Shown in pieces: positions 19,578 to 34,500 of a stretch of 64,000 nucleotides of DNA (position 1 is the stretch's first letter; each line of letters starts with the position of its first letter). The position numbers and the translations under genes were made by a program. Location: the NCBI RefSeq assembly GCF_963676685.1, contig NC_092350.1:65403674-65467673 (forward strand), written 5' to 3'. The notes beneath the pieces are model-generated. The model was not told where the DNA came from. It ran no database searches and saw only the letters and a program-made list of their open reading frames with translations. Origin of the DNA: Mytilus edulis. Its lineage: Eukaryota > Mollusca > Bivalvia > Mytilida > Mytilidae.

Positions 19578-22500
19578 GTAGGTTTAGGATATTATGTCAT
19601 GCAAGACTCTAAGGATGGATGCCATTCTACTGTATAAAAGAACAAAGTTTCCGTCTGTCCTGCATAAAATTATCATAATGAAAGAAAGAAAACATTAAAA
19701 TTGATTGATACATATTTTAAAAAAATATTTCAAGAAACCAATCATAGATTTCACTGACCATTGTGTCAAGCTTAACCAATTTGCACGAAAGAGTGTCTTT
19801 TTAAAAATGTTTCAAAAATGCATGACCATGATTGCATGAATAAAAACAAAAAACAAAAAACAACAAAAACATCATCTCTGAATATTAACAGGTCGGGAAT
19901 TAGTCCAAATAATTATGATGCCTAGGCTATTTTAAAGTTTTTTTTCTGTGACACTTTCCTACGATGTCATTACACTGAAGCCATTTTTTCTGTAAGTAGT
20001 CAGTTTCACAAGTCTTTAGTCTTTAGAAGTGTCAACTTGACACTATAATCTCTCTGTAATTTCAAACACCCTGGTAATTTTATGTCGCTATTGTATAAAA
20101 CTCATTAGTACATTTGTATTTATGATGTGGCACTGCAGAGAAAAATAAATAAATAAATAATTAAAAAAAAAAATGAAGACTAAGATTGATCATAAGTATC
20201 ACTATATATAGTGTTATCGGTTCTTGATAGTGTAACAAACTTTTGCTCCAGAGGGCCAGTTCTTCAAATTAATGTGGTCAAAGCTGATTGTGTTAATTAA
20301 GTAGATACTTTTATTCATTTCCTATTATCATGATTATCATGATTATCCTCATGATTTTCTCTTGGGTTTACAAGTCAAGAAAGATCAAAATATCTGTCAT
20401 GTCTATTGTTGTGCTCAATTTTAGGAATCTAATGCTGAGTTGACTATATATATAGTGACTGGTTTACAGTAGAAATTTTACCCTCTAATGCCAAATAAAC
20501 AAGTCGTGGAACCAGTGAAGACATTTTCGACAAAGTTGTCAAAATATGACCAGCGTTTGGACTGTACTTTGCCGAAAGTACAACAGATAGATGTTCAATG
20601 ACAAATAAATTTACTAACCTCTCGAAACACTTGAAATTGTAACAACTAAACAGTCATGAAATAATTGGTAATGATTGAAAAAATAGACACAGACCACATT
20701 GTCATAGATATGATAGAAGGATTAACATTTCTTCAAATATTTTGGGAATGATTTACATTGTATTGAGCACTACCTACCCATTTCATGAAGTGTATGCGCC
20801 TTTTTATTCTTAAACGTGAAAAGATTCTAGGAAATGATTAGGTCTTTTTGACAGTTTATGCAGTTCGAGATCTGTCAATGATGCCATTTTGTTCTTTCAT
20901 TGAACTGATTCTTCCCATATTTGACTAAAGGGCATTGATCTTAAACACATCAACCAGTTGATTATGTAATTGAAATTTACAATTAAACACTGGAAATTTG
21001 AAAATTAAAAAATAGTAGCGCTGCGTTCTGTCCTATAGAACAGTGCTAAATATGCCCTGAATACTATATATTGTGCTATATGTAAGTACATTCATGTAGA
21101 AAATTGTTTCAATGAATTGTATATATATATATGTACATGTACCAGTGTTCTCCCCAGGATTTTGGGATAGCACCAGGGTAACGTGTGTCGAAATGATTTG
21201 TACAATATGTCGTGTCGCGTTGCATCGCTTATTTTTTCTTCTTGTTAGTTTTTGTGCCATTACCTTTTTGTCTTTTGTTTTGTTTACTGTGTTATTTTGA
21301 CTTTGGGTAAAAAAATACTGGTAAAAAAAAAGTAAATCAAACAGTTTATATACTTTAATATCTTTTAAGAATAAATAATAGAAAGCACTTTCAGTCTTTA
21401 AACTAATAGATCACTTTTTATACTTTGATCAAGCCAATTTTGTCCTGATACTTGAATAGTTACACTACACATTCCCCATTTTTGTTAGATTACACCATAA
21501 CAATTAACTTTAAACAAGATTAAATTTTAATGTAGAACCTTTAGTAAATTAAATACTATTTTCCATAGCTTTAGACATGATTCTTTTAGACATCAAAAAA
21601 ATTATTATTAAAATCATTATTGTGTTTATTTCATGATAGACATGAAAAGTATACTTATTTATCTATGTGGACACTTGTGAAAGGTTGTCATTTCTAGCTC
21701 AGTTCCAATCATTGTAATTTATTTTGTAAAAGTTTGATGTTGAATGGATATGCTACCTATTTAACATAATATGCCTGTGCTTTAATAAAAGTATGATTGT
21801 CAAAAATAATTTGCAATATATTTTTATTGGTATATTCAAAGAAAGTCTCTATCCTTGAGGTAACATCCTTATATAATTTTGCATTCAATTTGTACTTTAT
21901 TTCTATTTTAAATGATGGATAATATTTTAGGAGCACATTTTTGTAATAAGCTAAATCAGGGGAAGTAACTCACGTTTTATAAATACGCAAATCATTTATG
22001 ACCAAAGGCTGGAGTAATAGAGTTTATTAACAAATGTCTGCTTGTCCCTCAAAAGTCTCATAAGTCTGTGATCATTAAGTTATGATCTCTTAATTAATTA
22101 AAACACAAGAATCCTGTACATCGATTAAATCCAATCATCAAGGTTAACCTCAAAAGGTAAATCGATCTCGTGGTGTAAACAATCTTCGTTGTCAGAACTG
22201 GATTGAACTGGTTTGAACTGGTCAATTTTCATCTGAAATTTTATACCCCACGGAAAGGTTTACGTTTAAATATATGATTTTTTTTACCGAAAATTTTAAC
22301 ACCACGGTGAAAAATTATACATCGCGGCAAGAAAGATACCACCACGGTAGAAAATTATACATCGCGGGCCCGTGGTCCTTTAAGGGCCTGGGGAGAACAC
22401 TGTGTACAATGTATATATACATGTTATGATGCCTCACTGCATGTCAAATTATGCCAAAATCCTAATTCAAAATTAAACCATCACAAGTACTTTAGATTGT

Positions 22501-25500
22501 TCTCATGATTTTCTTAGCATGATGTTATCATCAACACCTGTATGGATGTAGGCATAAAAGGAAATGATTATAATGAAGTGAAAAAATTAATCTATGGTTA
22601 AGCCAAACAAGCTTTTTGGAAAGTTTTTACTTGGGCCTGAAAATAATAATTGTTTACTATAACCATGATAACATCAGAAATTGTTTTAATGAATTGAGTG
22701 ATGCTTCACTACATGTTCATTGTATTTTGTGTACTTATTCAAACTCTTAAAAAAAAATCCACATGATGTTGTAACACACCTGTACGTGTATGGTAGTCAC
22801 ATGACTAGCTTTAGGCAAATTAGGAAATGATGAAATTGAGAAATGACAGATAATGTTAGGTGAAAAATACATCACGGTTGTAATTAACATGACATTGTGA
22901 TGTAATAATATGGGTTATTGATTTCATTTAAATTGGATAAACATCAATAGGATATCCAAATTAATTTGTTATTGGTCATAAAATATATGAAATATAATGA
23001 CTGTTATTATGGTCATGATGGTTACTGTTGTTATTCTGATTACATCATCAGGTATTCAATGTGTCTTTACTACATGTACATTACAGTCTGCACTGTTAGC
23101 CACTTGTTTGATGCCCCAGACTAGTAAATATTGATTTCGGATCAGTGAAAATTTTAAAAATTTTATATACATGCATATGATATACATTTACTTGTTTAAA
23201 AAAAAAATGTAGTCTGATAGGGACAAATTTTGATATTTAGTTTCCACACTAGTCATGCTAGTAGATGAAAAAGTTTTAGGCGCAGACTGACATTAACATG
23301 TTTAAAGAAATAAAAAAGTGCAACAACTGTGTTAGTGTCTAACAAAATACAAATTTCAAATTACTTTTGTGCAGAATTTAAGGTGTCTAAATCCTTCCCT
23401 GCTTTTAATAGCATTAAAATTGAGAATGGAAATGGGGAATGTGCCAAAGAGACAACAACCCGACCATAGAAAAAAACAACAGCAGAAGGTCACCAACAAG
23501 TCTTCAATGTAGCACCCGGAGGCGTCCTTCAGCTGGCCCCTAAACAAATATATATACTAGTTCAGTGATAATGAACGCCATACTAATTTCCAAATTGTAC
23601 ACAAGAAACTAAAATTAAAATAATACAAGACTAACAAAGGCCAGAGGCTCCTGACTTGGGACAGGCGCAAAAATGCAGGGGGGTTAAACATGTTTGTGAG
23701 ATCTCAACCCTCCCTATACCTCTAGCCAATGTAGAAAAGTAAACGCATAACAATACGCACATTAAAATTCAGTTCAAGAGAAGTCCGAGTCTGATGTCAG
23801 AAGATGTAACCAAAGAAAATAAACAAAATGACAATAATACATAAATAACAACAGACTACTAGCAGTTAACTGACATGCCAGCTCCAGACTTCAATTAAAT
23901 TAACTGAGAGATTATGATTTCATCATATAAACATCAGGCACAATCCTTAGCTTACATGGCTTATAATGCACTATTGTCAGTATAATTAGGTAAATATAAT
24001 TTACAAAACAAGTAACAATACAAAAAGTAAAGATATTATATACATGTAATGATGCCAATTTGAATTTTCATATTTTACAAGTTCATATATAATAGGATCT
24101 TCACAAGTATGAGGGTCTGGATGGGGAGGGAGGGGGGGGGGGGGTTGTTATTTGGTAAACATTTAATTTTCACCCCTTTTTTCTCTAATCTTCAAAAAAA
24201 ATAGACCATGCATTTCTCTAATCTTCATTTTTTTTGCCCGTTATTCTTCTCTAATCTTCATTTTGTAAGGGTATTATTCTTTAATCATTTAACCCCATCC
24301 AAACCCTCAAGTATGACATCCATCAACCATACTTTTAAAAACATATTTTACATCATGTATGCATGGTATACATGGAATACATTAGAATTGTATATTTAAA
24401 TTATTACATTAGATGTATGTTTCATTATACAACTGTGCTATAGCAGGCACAAGCAAGGTTAACAACAGACTGATTGTCTAGAAGAAGCAAGCTGCTAAAT
24501 AATGTTTTGTGAAATAAATGAGATTGCCTACCTTCCTACAAATTACAATGTACCCAATTTTTATCAACATGGTAGTGGAAATACTTCTATTATGTTTTTT
24601 TTTACTTAATAAATTATATTAATTGATCTATTTCAGTTATTTGGAGGTGGCATTGTTGGATTTTGTCTATGGGTATTATTAGATTTCTTTATCAACCAGT
24701 ATGTGAAGTCAGCAGATGAACTGAGGACTGTATTTGTCATAGTCCATGTCATAATAGCAGTGGGCGTGGCATTACTCATATTTGGTATTATTGGTATATA
24801 TGGAGCAGCTCGACCGAGAAGATGGGCACTTATAATGGTAAGTATTACATAAACTTGAAGATGTGGTACAATTGGCCAAGTGTTGAAATAAAGTGTTTTT
24901 GAAATTTTTTGGGAAGTACCTTGATTAAGCATGCAGGAAAGCATACATGTATAAGACACAGATTAACATGCTCTACGAATTGGGATATTTTGTCAAAAAT
25001 TGATGTTTTCAGAAGGAAAAAATTGTTTTAAAGACAAATAATTACATTAGATGTATGTTTCATTATAATATTTTATTCTGTTGGCTAACTGCACATCACA
25101 TGTTATTCCGTAAGCAGTTGCATTGCTCAATACAACTTTTCATTCATGATAACACGTGCTCCAACAATAAAGTGCACAGGTGAATTAAATAATAAAATAT
25201 ATAAAATTCGTGTTTTCATAATCATAGCTAAAAAATGTAATTATAAGTATTGAATGCTTCTTTTTGTAACTTTATAGGGTTCTACATTTTTAGAATGAAG
25301 TGCTTCCGCGCTTCATACAAAATGTACTTTGGTCAACGCTTTTACACCCCAATAAATTTACAAAAAGAAGCATTCAATTCTTATAGGATTCCAACTATGA
25401 AATTGTGAGATTTGGTTTTGGAATCTGGTCCTCTATTGATACAATACATTACAGGACTTTTTTTTGTATGTTTACAAACTTTATCTTTATGTTTTAAATT

Positions 25501-28500
25501 TTCTGCAATCATGACACAAGATGTGCTCTTTATCTGTGAAGTCAACAAGAATTGAAATAAATTACTTTTAAATATATATTATAAGAAAATTTAATGAAGA
25601 ATCTTGAAGAACACAAAAAGGGGGATCTATGCCCCTAAGTGCCTGTGAAGTAAACAAAATCTAAATGTCTAAGGGACATAACTCAGCCAATATTTTTTTA
25701 TTACCTTTACAAGTAAATAAAATTCACTTGTATAAGTATCCTTCAAATTTACTTATATAAGTATATTATGATTTCTTCTTCAAGTAATTAGGAATAACTT
25801 GTACAAGTAGTACCCCTGACTGACATGTTTAAAAATGAAATTAAATAAAAAATAAAATTATACATTGACATAATAGATAAAAAATTCAAGTAATTTGAAA
25901 ATGAATTTTTAAAGCAATTGCTTTTATGCCGTCGCGTATGGCCATCTTTGTGACCCAGATCAGAGACTCCGCCCAGATCAAGCCATAGTATTTTGTTAAA
26001 CAGGCTCCTGGTCAGTCATTCTTTAACACCTATGTATGTTTTCTAATGCAATACATAGCTTGAAACTTTAAAAAAAAGTTAGTGGATTTAAGAAGTTTCA
26101 GAATATGTTCTTGTAGATGTATTTTTGTATTTAAAGGGTCAACCGTTTGACTATCAAATAACATAGAAGTCCGAGTGAAAAAAAGTACATTTTTATAAAT
26201 GCGATTCCGTTTTCCGCCGTTCGTACGATGTTTCAACAAAATATGGATTCATTTCAGTTGTTGATTTAGTATTGAAAATTTAACTGAATTATCTCCTAAT
26301 AAATACGGTTTTTTATGTTTAATTTGTGTTTCTTTAAGAGGTCAGGTGCTCTTGTTCATTCATAAAATTATCGTTCATTCATACATTTATCGTAAAATCA
26401 AAATCACTACACAGGTTAATGCGTAGTGTCAAATTATTACCTGTAATCTAAAAATAGACAAACTTTATTTGCGCAAATAATTTAGCGGAACGAAACCCTT
26501 GTTGAAAACACATAACAATAAGTTCGTTTTCCTTTTCTGTCAAAACTCCGTAATATTTATCGATCACCTTACTAATGAAATGGACCCGTCCAAAAGTAGT
26601 AGATGCCAAGTCGGTCCAGATGAAGAGATATTTACAATTTGGAATTTTCTAGTTTATTAATACATAGATTGAAAAAAAGTACGTCTTTTTAAATATCATG
26701 ATCAAAACTGGGTTTGCATAACAAATGTCAGATGAAACCATTATCCTCGTCTTTTCAGTGAACAAGTCTACTACGTTTGTTGACACTCGACGGTCCACCG
26801 TGTTAGCAATTTTATTTCACATGTTTTCGAAATATTGAAGATCATTTTTTGCAATGTTTCCTGAAAATTGATAAATATCAAAGCAACGTAGAGCTGTTTG
26901 TTCTTGTTCGTATAATAAAATTGAGAATGGAAATGGGGAATTTGTCAAAGAGACAACAACCCGACCATAGAAAAACATACAACAGCAGAATTAAGGTCAC
27001 CAACAGGTCTTCAATGCAGCGAAAAAATCCCGCACCCGGAGGCGTCCTTCAGCTGGCCCCTATACAATATATATACTAGTTCAGTGATAACGATTTAATG
27101 TCATGTTTGTCTGTGATGACCCCCCTTTTCGGGATTGCATGAGAATTGTAGTTATCTCGTAACCACATGCACTTGTTTCTATCCATAGGAAGGTCGACTA
27201 TCCATATAAAACTATTTATATGGATAATCGACCTTCCTATGGATAGAAACAAGTGTCTGTGCTCGTACCGCATCAGAAGGACACATATCAACTGAGCAAT
27301 AATGTTTGGAACTTAGTTTTAAAAATGATGACAAAGTAACATTATGAAAATATTTTTATTAAGCTGAAATATACATTTATTCTTTACATGTTTATGTCTT
27401 GTAAGATATTTTATTTCTTTCCCGTTTTTTTAACATTTGCGTCTGGAAAGTTGAAATGTTTTAACTTAATCATTTGTGTTAATGGTTAAATATAAATTAA
27501 TAATGAAAATTGTTAAAATTAAATCAATAAAGGAAATTATTGCCAAGGAAGTTACAAACACTACCAGGGGATAATCCATGATGATTTCTTTTTGAGTTAT
27601 ATGTTTCAGCACATGTATATTTGCCCCCAACTTTAGCCTGGTAAACGTGTTGTCTCCTTGTGAAATATAAAACATATTAAAAATGACTTTCTGCTGAAGT
27701 CTTTTATTTATATAAAGTTAAAACCTTCTTACTTTTAACTAGACAACACTCATGTCAGGTTTAATTCTTGTATATATGTGGATGAAAAATAAAAGTCCCC
27801 AAACATTAACATGGCAGCAATTGCTTTTACAGCCTTTAAGGCTTTGATTAATAATTCAAACAGCTCACCCCTACCCATCTATTTTTGATAACATATACAT
27901 GATATAGTAGGTACACTGCGGGTGTGTTGCTGACTACATTAAAAAAAAAAAGAAGGTTTATTTACATTTGCTTCTGAATATAAAGTTCATATGGTTAGAC
28001 AAATTAATTCATCTTAGTTATGACATGTATGTACATGGTTATACTTTTTCTAATTTCAGTTTTTAATTTGTCTGGTTTGTGTCACACTGACTCTTCTTGG
28101 AGGAACAATATACTGCTTTTTCTATCAAGCTGAAGTAAGTAGGAACAATGACCATCCATAGTTGCAGTCTGCACGGTTAGCCACTAGTCCAATGCCCCAG
28201 ACTAGTAAAATTTCATTAGGACTAGTGAGTTTTTGCAAAATTTTGCAATAAGAAAAATGTCAGAATATTGGTCTTCGGACTAGAAGTTGAAAAAGTTTTT
28301 GGTGCAGACTGTTAAGTTAAAATTGAGAAAGGAAATGGTGAATATGTCAAAGCGACAACCACCCGACCATAGAGCAAACAACAGCCGAAGGCAACCAATG
28401 GGTCTTCAATGTAGCGAGAATTCCCGCACCCGTAGGTGTCCTTCAGCTGGCCCCTAAAATATGCATAATAGTACAGTGATAATGGACGTCATACTAAACT

Positions 28501-31500
28501 CCGAATTATACACAAGAAACTAAAAATTAAAATCATACAAGACTAACAAAGGCCAGAGGCTCCTGACTTGGGACAGGCGCAAAATTGCGGCGGGGTTAAA
28601 CATGTTTATGAGATCTCAACCCTCCCCCTATACCTCTAGCCAATGTAGAAAAGTAAAAGAATAACAATACGCACATTAAAATTCAGTTCAAGAGAAGTCC
28701 GAGTCTGATGTCAAAAGATGTAACAAAAGAAAATAAATAAAATGACAATAATACATAAATAACAACAGACTACTAGCAGTTAACTGACATGCCAGCTCCA
28801 GACCTCAATTAAACTGATTGAAAGATTATGTCTTCATCATATGAATATCATGTACAATCCCTCCCGTTAGGGGTTTAGTATCATACTATCATAAAAAATA
28901 TGAGAAGAACATAACCCGTGTCATGCCAACAACTGTAAGTTGTACATATGTGTATATGGGCGTTTTTCAATAAAAGCGTACATTTCAGACCTTAAAAAAA
29001 TGGAAAATCAACTTGTCTAAAATTTAATTTCAAGAGTTATTTTGAATACCTCTATAATAGACCTGTTTGTAAACAAAAAGTGCAATCTTAAATATTCTTT
29101 AAAATGATATTATTTTCATAATTTGTGTACTGTTTCGTAGGGGACAAAAGTCCCCTACGAAACTTCTTCTAAATACACATATTTTTTGCAATTTTAAATG
29201 TCTCCTATAGACATTCCAGTTTGTTTACTTTAAATACTAGAAAAATATCATTTTTTTTCTGAATTAGAAAATCATTTTTATCGATAAAGATTAGACAGTA
29301 CTTCACATATGAAGGTTCAACTCATGTTACGTAGTGGACATTTTGATGCGTTTTGTAGTGGACAAAAAGTTTCGTAGTTGACATCAACCCTATTATATGT
29401 TAATAAAAACATAATAAAAATTACATGAAACTAACCCTTGTTATTTGTTTTGCAAGAATATAATTGAAAAAAGATTAAAAAAAGACTCCATGGTAGTGGT
29501 AGTGTCAACTACGAAACGTTTTTCTCCCATACTTGTTTCGTAGGGGACCGTTTCGTAAGGGACGTAATCGCATGCTTTATTTTTTCCCCACAATCCCTAT
29601 ATTGTAATAGTAACAAGACTGATTGTATTCATCAAAGCATTTATCAAGCTGTACACTGATATTTTTTTCATAATTTTAAAACCAGATACTGAAGGATATT
29701 TGACCCGTTTCGTAGGGGACATTATCAAAAATACGGTATCACTCTGGTCCATTTGATGTGCTCAATTTTTCTTACCAACAATTTAATTGCCATTATAAAA
29801 GCATCACTTCTTTTGTAAGACCCTAATGTTTATATCTCTTGCAAAAAAAATTACATTGATTTTATAAAACTGTTTATTGGCAAATTTTAATGACTTCGTT
29901 TCGTAGTGGACAATTTGTGAGGGACGCACCTTCTGAAATTAAAAAAGCTATATTGAAAGCTGTTTTTTAGAATATGTTGGCTCTGAACATACTTTTGAAT
30001 TATTAAAGAACTTATGTAAAGTAAAAAACCCATTAATTTCTTCATTTTTTTACGATATTTTAGAGTATGAATGTTGGACAGGCGGTCTAGGGACATGCCA
30101 TTTTGGTTGTTTTGGACCATTCAGGAGTCAATATCTTATCAATCCCTCTAAAAGATAAACTGTTTCTTTGCTTAAAAATGTTAAATCTAATTCAATGTAC
30201 TGACTGCACAAAAAATTACTTGCAAAGATCAAACACATTTTTTTTAAAGTGGATAGGACAAGAAAATACGTTTTTATTGAAAAACGCCCATATTATATCA
30301 AATTACAATGCATGCCAAACAACTTATTTATTATTACATGTATTACCATTTTCATTCAGTAGCCTTATTCAACATGTTCAATAAATATAAAATAATTTCT
30401 GATTGATGTTTGCAGTAACCATGGTAACATACTTGATGCAAGAACTACCTTTGCAGTAAATTCTTTAATAAAATGTGTGAAAATCATGCATTTTATACAT
30501 ATACATGTATAAATACATGTATCATTTATGACTAATTTATTGGAAAGGAAATTGCAATTTACATTTCAAATGCATTTTGTACAATAATTTTGCCCAAAAT
30601 AGGAAATGTATACATGGGTTCCAAAATTTCCAATTTAATACAGTTGAAAACTTAGTACCTGCATGCATTACAAGTAGATTTCCATCTTATCTGCCAGTAA
30701 AACATATTACATGTACTACAATACAATTTAAATGACCTCAAATTGTATGTAAAAGTTTTAATTGGCAAGTTGAGAAGCACTTGAATCAAGAGGTATTAGA
30801 CTGTGGATATATATCACTAATGTTCTCATTATATTACGGCTGATTTCCTTATGCTTGCAAAGTAAAACTTTGGTTGGCTTGCTTGCTTTGCTTGTATAAT
30901 TGTTTATACAAGCTTTGTAAATAAGATTGAAATCTTCAAACTATATGTATAGGCATAATTTAACCTGTATATATTATATTTGAATTTAATTGGGTGTTAT
31001 CCTAATATGATTGTACAATATACAAACAAAGCAAGCAAGCTATCCAAAGTTTTTCTCTTCATGCATTAGGAAATTAGCTGTACCGTAAATACTAATTTAG
31101 AAGCAAAGGTGCAGTATTGTATAAAAAGCATATGGTGAAATGAGAAGAAGGAGGATGTGGTTTATGTATCATACTTTTTTTAGAGCTTTAAACAAGTAGA
31201 ATTAAATACGTGTTATTTTACAATTAATATGTACTCACTGCTGCACAAAGATCAATTGTTATAGCTAGGATTTAAGTGTACATAAGGTTGCACATGTTTA
31301 AGATCAGGGTTATGTGAGCACACTGCAGACCTGCTAACTAAATAGGGTATTCATGGTATTTAAGAACACTTGACAATATAAATTCTAAATAGAAAGTTTT
31401 GAAAAGTTGGCAAAACATCTATTTAAAATTACCGAAAAAAAATGGTGTTATTCAGTGGTCACTATAATTTTAATGTTGTTTCTTCATAGACAGAAAACAT

Positions 31501-34500
31501 ATATATCACAGTCATTCCTTAAGAAGAGAACACCTGTGTTTAAAGATCACCCTTAAGCTTGGCACCAGAGAAAAGTGACCTTATAAGAGCAGTGACCTAC
31601 ATGTATGATTTGAAAATTCATAGGTACTCTTTCAGACTGATTTAGAGTTATTTTTTGTCAAATGAGCACAATTTTTTTTCCATTTCAGATCAAGCAAAGT
31701 GTTAAGGATTCTCAGCTTATGGCAAGGATTGTTAGGAAAGAATATGGTTCAAATAGTGCTGTTACCAGTGCATTTAATTACATGCAGAGAGAGGTATACA
31801 TCTTCATGATCTTAGTATGAATGTTGTGATGTAAAACCATGAGGCATTCTAAATGAAAATTGTAGTCAATATTAAGAACTTCCTGTGAATTCATTTATTT
31901 TTTCATGGGTACCAATTTTTGTGTTTTGAGGAATGCTGGTTTTTTCATGGAAATTTGTTTTTGTAGTTCTGCCTTATTCTGCAAACAAACCTATAGAAAA
32001 TTTGCAATTTGTTGAACAAAATTGAAGATTTTTACATTTAGCATTCAGGACCCAGGAGTTATTGTCCTTGATAGATTTAAAAATTGCTCTTTATGTAGTT
32101 TTGGTGCAATAAGGGCGACATCAAAAGATCGATGTAGGATAAAAAACTTAAATCAAATAGTTTGGGGGTGGGGGTCAACATTGCTGCAAGTTTTGTTAAT
32201 TTAAAATCGATTTTACATATTTCCCTATTGGTCAATTAATTTTTCCCAAATTAAGTTAAGAGGGGGATGTGGGGGTCAGTGAAAAAACTATGTGAATTAA
32301 GTTTTTTATCCTTCATTGAACTTTTGATGTCATCCCTAATAGTATGAGAAAACCCATAGTGCATTGAACACAACATACTATAAATCATACCCATAACTGT
32401 TCAAGAAATTTACCAATAAAATATAAACTATGATATAGAAAATTACAAGATGTAAAATTGGAGTTATCTTCCTTTGATTTGTGAATAATTCTAAGTGAAC
32501 CCAATCATAGTTATGTGAAATATTAAGTTCCAACTTCAAAATGAATGCAATCTCCACCTATAAGTGCTAACAAGCTTTTGATTTCTAAGTTCATGTAGGA
32601 AATACAAAACTGGCCTTGTTGATTATTTACTATTTCAAACTGCCAACCACCTTGACGTGCATGACCATAGCAGCTTTCCTCTTGAAACAAAAAATTAACA
32701 TAAAACTTTAAAAAATGTAATGATTTCAATACAACAATTTATCATAATTGTAATAGAGGTATACTGAAAAAAAGACTGATGACCCACATTCAATAATTAA
32801 ACTTTCCTCCCTTCATGTCCTACCCTCTCACAAACATTTTAATGGAATAGCCCTAATATTTTCATATCTTTTTTATGACAGCTACATTGCTGTGGAGGTG
32901 TGAGTTACACAGACTACGCCGAGTCCAACTGGATAAGTACAGTCTGTTCAAATGAGCAAAACCCTGAAGTTTGTGACAAACATGGTAAAGGAAAAGTACC
33001 ATTGTCTTGCTGCAAGAATTCTTATTATTATGAAAATCAGGTGGAACATTATCAATATTGTTTAATGTATATTGAAGACCAATCTGGTGCTGTGCTGCCA
33101 AAACCTAATGCTGATATGTATCAGAAAGTAAGTGCCTATAATATAAAAAAGAAGATGTGGTATGATTGCCAATCTGACAACTCTCCACTAGAGACCAAAT
33201 GACACAGACATTAACAACTATAGGTCAGGCCAAATTAAAAACAAATATGTGTGTTTCCTATTTCAATACCTACCTATATTTTAAGCATAGAAATGGCATA
33301 CCTTAAAGTTTTTTTGTTTTTTTTAGCAATTTTAAATGCCCACTGTTGTGACTGTTAAAATCAGAATTTTTCTCTTATAAACTAATCGAAAAAATAATTG
33401 TAAAATAAAAAAAAAGTTCTATTCCTACCTATCCTATTTTTTCAAAGATGTAATAGGAAACACACATTATTTTACTTAGCCTCACCTTATTAGAATGTGT
33501 GATCTGTTGTATTGAATTTGTTCTTTAAGAGACTGTTATTACTAGTACACATCAAAAGCCCATTTGTTTACATTCTTTCATCAGTCTTTCCCCCTCATAC
33601 TTGCTCTGTGCTGTGACTGAAGTTATAACAATAAGTCTCGTAGTTAATGTCACTGTCTACGGGAAAATATTGGCGAATTAGTGTCTGGCAAGTCAATAAT
33701 TTAATATCAGTACATCAGCATTTTTAACATCTGAATTGATATAAATAATATGTGGTATGACATGCAAAAGTGATAACTCTCGATCCATGTCACAATGCGA
33801 AAAAGTAAACTTTTGTAGGTTTAAGTATGGCCTTCAACTTGGAGCCTTTGCTCACACTGAACAGCAAGCTATTAAGAGCCCCAAATGACTAGTGTAAAAC
33901 AATTCAAACAGGAAAACCAATGATCTTATCTATATAAAAAAATGAGAATCACATCAACAAATGACAATCACTGAACAACAGGCTCCTGGGGCTTGATGAG
34001 GGAAAAGTTGGACATATATGTCTTTTGGACAGCAAGCTGACTTCACCAATGAGTAAATAAGTCTCCTAGAGGTCAATATATATACACATGGTCTTCCACA
34101 ATAGAACTAGTTTATACTAAATACACTTAATCACCCTGAATCTAAACAATGTTTTTTTACAAATTAGCTGTTGTATTTTTTCAAAATATATTTGACACAT
34201 GGTCAATCTTTATTGACAAGAATTGACAGTTTTCCTGCCTTAGATCAGTGTTTCTTTTCATGCACTCTGGCTTCTGTTCAGAGTGTGTGGTCTAGTAAAT
34301 GGCATGTATGATAGTGGTATAACATTAACATTTTCTTGTTTTGAATATGCATATTATTAATTTGCTGCTGGACATTAAGTGGACATTAAGCAGCCATCAA
34401 CATCATTATCTATAGAACATGTAGAATCTGAAAACTATAAAATTATTTTTATATTTTTTTTTTGTTAATTGATCATGTTAATTGTAACATTTATGAATTA

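Noticed and set aside
24633-24959. Minus-strand 108-codon frame
   Set aside because: Antisense to tetraspanin exon 2, which has proper splice sites and family motifs.
29132-29925. CRISPR-like array
   Set aside because: The 14-bp repeats are irregularly spaced, in both orientations, inside a eukaryotic transposon.
32862-33202. Minus-strand 79-codon frame, and read-through of exon 5 past its donor
   Set aside because: The first is antisense to exon 5; the second runs into a REP2 repeat after a consensus gtaagt donor.
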